A stretch of DNA of 64,000 nucleotides from Eudorina sp. 2006-703-Eu-15 (lineage: Eukaryota; Chlorophyta; Chlorophyceae; Chlamydomonadales; Volvocaceae): assembly GCA_003117195.1 (NCBI GenBank), contig BDSI01000178.1:1-64000 (forward strand), read 5' to 3'. The position numbers were made by a program, and so were the translations under genes. Shown here piece by piece: positions 61,850-64,000 of this stretch. The notes beneath the pieces are model-generated. The model made no database searches, was not told the DNA's origin, and saw nothing but the letters and a program-made list of their open reading frames with translations. How positions within the stretch are numbered: the stretch's first letter is position 1; the number at the start of each line of letters is the position of its first letter.

Positions 61850-63558
61850 ACGACGCCGACGACGACGACGACGCGCTGCCGACGCCTATCTCGCCGCTCG
61901 TCAGCGTGTCCCCTGTGCGACTGCCGTACTTGGACGAGCAAAGCGCGGTCCCGCTGTGGGTCATGGCGGGGTACGACGCCGGCGCCATCGCGTCGGCGTT
62001 GCCGTACATGTCGGAGGCGCTGGGCAGCCCCAACGTCGCCACGGGACTGTGGATGGCGGGCGGGCAGATCTACAAGTGAGCAGGGGCGGGCGGGGGGCAT
62101 TTGGGTTTAGAGGATCGTCGGCGTCCCAGCCCAAAGCTGCAGGAAGGGAGAGGGATCAGACCCCACCAGCGACTGCCCCCCCCCCGGAACCGACGAAGGC
62201 GTCCCGGGGGGCACCACTACCCAATGGGCAAGGGCCACCTCTCTCGGGGCAAAGCTGAACATGGGCGACGGTCGCCCACACAGGGCCCCCCGCATCAGCC
62301 GGTTTCGGAGCCGGGCCGTGGCCCCTTATTTGCCGGTTGTCAGATGCGGTGTACGGTGTGTTTGACCCGTGAACATACCGTACATAGCCCACCATCTGTG
62401 AGTTCTATCCACAAGGGCCTGCCTTACTAATGTACGGTTTCCAGCCTGCCGTATCCGCTTCATCTTTGATGGCTGGCGCTCCCCCGGCCCCCCCCCGGGC
62501 AACCCCTCCCCCCTTCTTTCTTTAATGTTTAATCAATTTACCCCCCCCCCCCTCCGTCGCCCCGCAGCGGTCTGCTGGAGTCCATCCTGGGGGGCATCAG
62601 GAACGGCACCATCACACTGCCCGCAGCCGCGGAAGCGAACAGCCGGCGAATGCAACTACAGAGGCAGCCATTACAGCAGCAGCAGGAGGCACGTCGCCGA
62701 CGGCTGAACCCGGCGCCGCGCAGATCGGCGCCGGTGCTGCGTCGTAGAGAGCTGATGACGGCGTTGGCGGGTACGAATACGACAGAGGCGGCGGCGGCGG
62801 CGACAAGGACCACGCTGGCGGCGGCGCTGACGGCGGCACAGGCGGCGCTGGCTGCGCATTACCCGGTCTCGGTGCGTGTTGCCGTGGGCGTGTGGGCGGC
62901 GTGTGGGCGGGTGGTGGGTGGTGGGTGGGTGGGTGGGTGGGTGGGTGGGTGGGTGGGTGGGTGGGTGGGTGGGCGGGTGGGCGGGTGGGTGGAATGCGGC
63001 GGCGCGTGCGGTGCAAGAAAACGCGGCAAGGCCTGCTTTTGGGAAATGGGAATTGTTCGCCTCCGTCGGTCCTTACTTACGGGAAGAACACCACAGGTTC
63101 CCATTAAACAACACAGCCGACAAGGGCCACGCAGCTCCTGGCGTTTGGGGCCGCACACCCACACCCAGACCCAGACCCAGGGCAGCAAGGCGCCCATCCG
63201 CCCCACGTGACGTCTTCGTCCCCCCTTTCCCCCCTTTCCCCCCTTTGGAGAGCGGGTGTGTGCTGCCAGTGTGTGAACCACACCCTGCGTGTGGGTTCCT
63301 CGCGAAACACACCCTGCGTGTGTCTCTGTGTTTAATGAGAAGCCCGCCCATAACCGCCCAGGCCAGGTCTCTGTGTGAACTGTGAGATGAACTGCGCCGC
63401 GAGAACAACAGGAGAGGGGTGTCGCCGCGTTTTCCTCATTGAGGAACCCGCCCTTAAACATTGCATGCGTGTGGTTGTGTGTATACGCCCCCAGGCCTAC
63501 CTGGACCGCTACCGCGCGTCCCTGCGGGTGGTGAACCCGGCCGAACTCCAGGGAGACG
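55781..63558 (+). CDS. Solute-binding-like ectodomain protein, multi-exon, 3' end outside window
   Basis: Exons with matching phases: 55781?-56286, 57175-57217, 57835-57960, 58906-59125, 59785-60046, 60901-61139, 61683-62075, 62568-62871, 63495-63558. The joined protein resembles extracellular solute-binding (type 2 periplasmic-binding) proteins: [99 protein letters not shown]. Gln, Ala and Asp/Glu-rich inserts interrupt it. In volvocine algae such ectodomains are found in large membrane proteins, including nucleotide cyclases; no catalytic part is in view, so that is inference. Exon 59785-60046 lacks one base near 60,003, which breaks the frame. The 5' end is uncertain. Confidence 0.6.
57060..57118 (+). 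repeat. Dispersed repeat fragment
   Basis: Carries the ...CTCTGGCAGCAGCGC... and TATGTCTACCAGTTTCCTATACCCC segments found in the full copies at 58,447 and 59,527. Further fragments are at 38,160-38,205, 59,185-59,215, 60,760-60,800 and 63,955-64,000. Confidence 0.75.
57952..58200 (+). repeat. Minisatellite built from a 5' splice site
   Basis: About 16 copies of a 14-18 bp unit GTGAGGGGGGGGGCGCAG follow exon 57835-57960. The exon itself ends GGGGCGCAG and the intron starts GTGAGG, so each unit recreates the exon-intron border. Confidence 0.95.
58447..58670 (-). repeat. Dispersed repeat, copy A
   Basis: Inverted relative to copy B at 59,527-59,752, and very similar along the full about 225 bp, from CATTGGTAGACATGTTC to the CAAATATAGACTGTCGG end. 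It lies in an intron of the ectodomain gene. Confidence 0.85.
58783..58872 (+). repeat. 31-bp tandem repeat (3 copies)
   Basis: Three units of GCTCTGTCTACCAATTTCC plus TATACCCCTC. Each unit is the end piece of the dispersed repeat family, so the tandem grew from that end. Confidence 0.9.
59527..59752 (+). repeat. Dispersed repeat, copy B
   Basis: Full copy in the opposite orientation to copy A, ending in AATATGTCTACCAATGTCC and a C-rich tail. It lies in the intron before exon 59785-60046. Confidence 0.85.
60061..60432. repeat. G-rich minisatellite (GGGTGGAGGGGG)n
   Basis: About 370 bp of 13-16 bp units on the plus strand, directly after the donor at 60,047. It has strong potential for G-quadruplexes in the pre-mRNA. 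Confidence 0.95.
60433..60560 (-). repeat. Dispersed repeat, partial copy
   Basis: Starts GGAAATTGGTAGACATATTC and follows copy A up to the GGCCTCGGACCGCTG segment, then stops. It keeps about half the element. Confidence 0.8.
62926..62990. repeat. (GGTG)n microsatellite
   Basis: Run of GGTG units in the intron after exon 62568-62871, starting about 55 bp past the donor. Confidence 0.95.
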
Positions 63559-63680
63559 GTGAGTGCCGCACGAAGAAAACGCCGTAAAAAAATACGACTC
63601 TACGGCAGCTGAATCCGTTGGATGTCACCGTACGTACCTTCGGCTATCCGGTCGGGCGTGTACGGCGAGGCATTGCCGAC

Positions 63681-63792
<112 letters not shown>

Positions 63793-64000
63793 GCGGCTCT
63801 GCGACCTGACATGTGGCATCACCGCCAAACCCTGCGCTCTGAGCCCTTTGGACCGCGCCTCCTTGCCTGCGCCCTCCCCTCCCTCCCTCCCTCCCCCCCT
63901 CTCTCCCTCCCTGCGCCCTCCCCTCCCTGCCGTCAACCCCTCATTCCGATGTACACCCCTTCCCTTGGATATTTGCTCTGTAAGCAGCGCAATGTACATA

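Overview
The window looks like nuclear DNA of a chlorophycean (Chlamydomonas/Volvox-type) green alga. The reasons are GC-rich intron-split genes with GT-AG borders, long CA, GGT and CAG microsatellites, a plastid-type lysophosphatidate acyltransferase with a presequence, and Ty3/gypsy and miniature LTR elements. The species cannot be named from the sequence alone.

Left part (1-18,817): a tandem array of a 2.63-3.06 kb unit, six whole copies and one truncated one. Each whole unit carries, on the minus strand, a spliceosomal U2 snRNA gene and a U5 snRNA gene, so the 'satellite' is a U2-U5 snRNA gene cluster. A TAGG microsatellite lies downstream of U2; in unit 4 it has grown to about 410 bp. 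The last unit is decayed: its U2 gene is split by a small terminal-inverted-repeat element, a second such element lies just beyond it, and its U5 gene is missing because a retroelement LTR begins there.

Middle part (18.8-33.0 kb): rearranged pieces of a Ty3/gypsy retrotransposon family. A plus-strand copy has LTR, primer-binding site, a proline/glutamine-rich gag with two zinc knuckles and a truncated reverse transcriptase. It meets a minus-strand reverse transcriptase in a perfect fold-back at about 25,165. Minus-strand pieces further right encode RNase H, a segment resembling a C5 DNA methyltransferase, integrase, a PHD finger, a Tudor/chromo-like segment and a second degenerate methyltransferase-like fold, then PPT and LTR. 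Two miniature LTR elements (TRIMs) with 5-bp target duplications and tRNA-like pieces sit inside these remains. A 410-bp CA repeat interrupts the first methyltransferase-like segment.

Right part (33-64 kb): host genes with repeat-filled introns. A RING-finger exon (35.6-36.4 kb) and two further coding-like exons (36.8-37.1 and 38.7-39.2 kb) lie on the minus strand and may be one gene. A complete eight-exon plastid-type LPAAT gene (41.3-45.8 kb, minus) and a two-exon gene for an IF-3 C-terminal-domain protein (52.4-54.0 kb, minus) follow. A multi-exon plus-strand gene (55.8 kb to beyond 63.6 kb) encodes a solute-binding-like ectodomain and runs toward the window edge. One of its exons carries an apparent 1-base frameshift. 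Its introns hold minisatellites and a dispersed repeat family of about 225 bp. Stretches 33.0-35.6, 39.5-41.3, 45.9-52.4 and 54.0-55.8 kb hold no gene I can support firmly.
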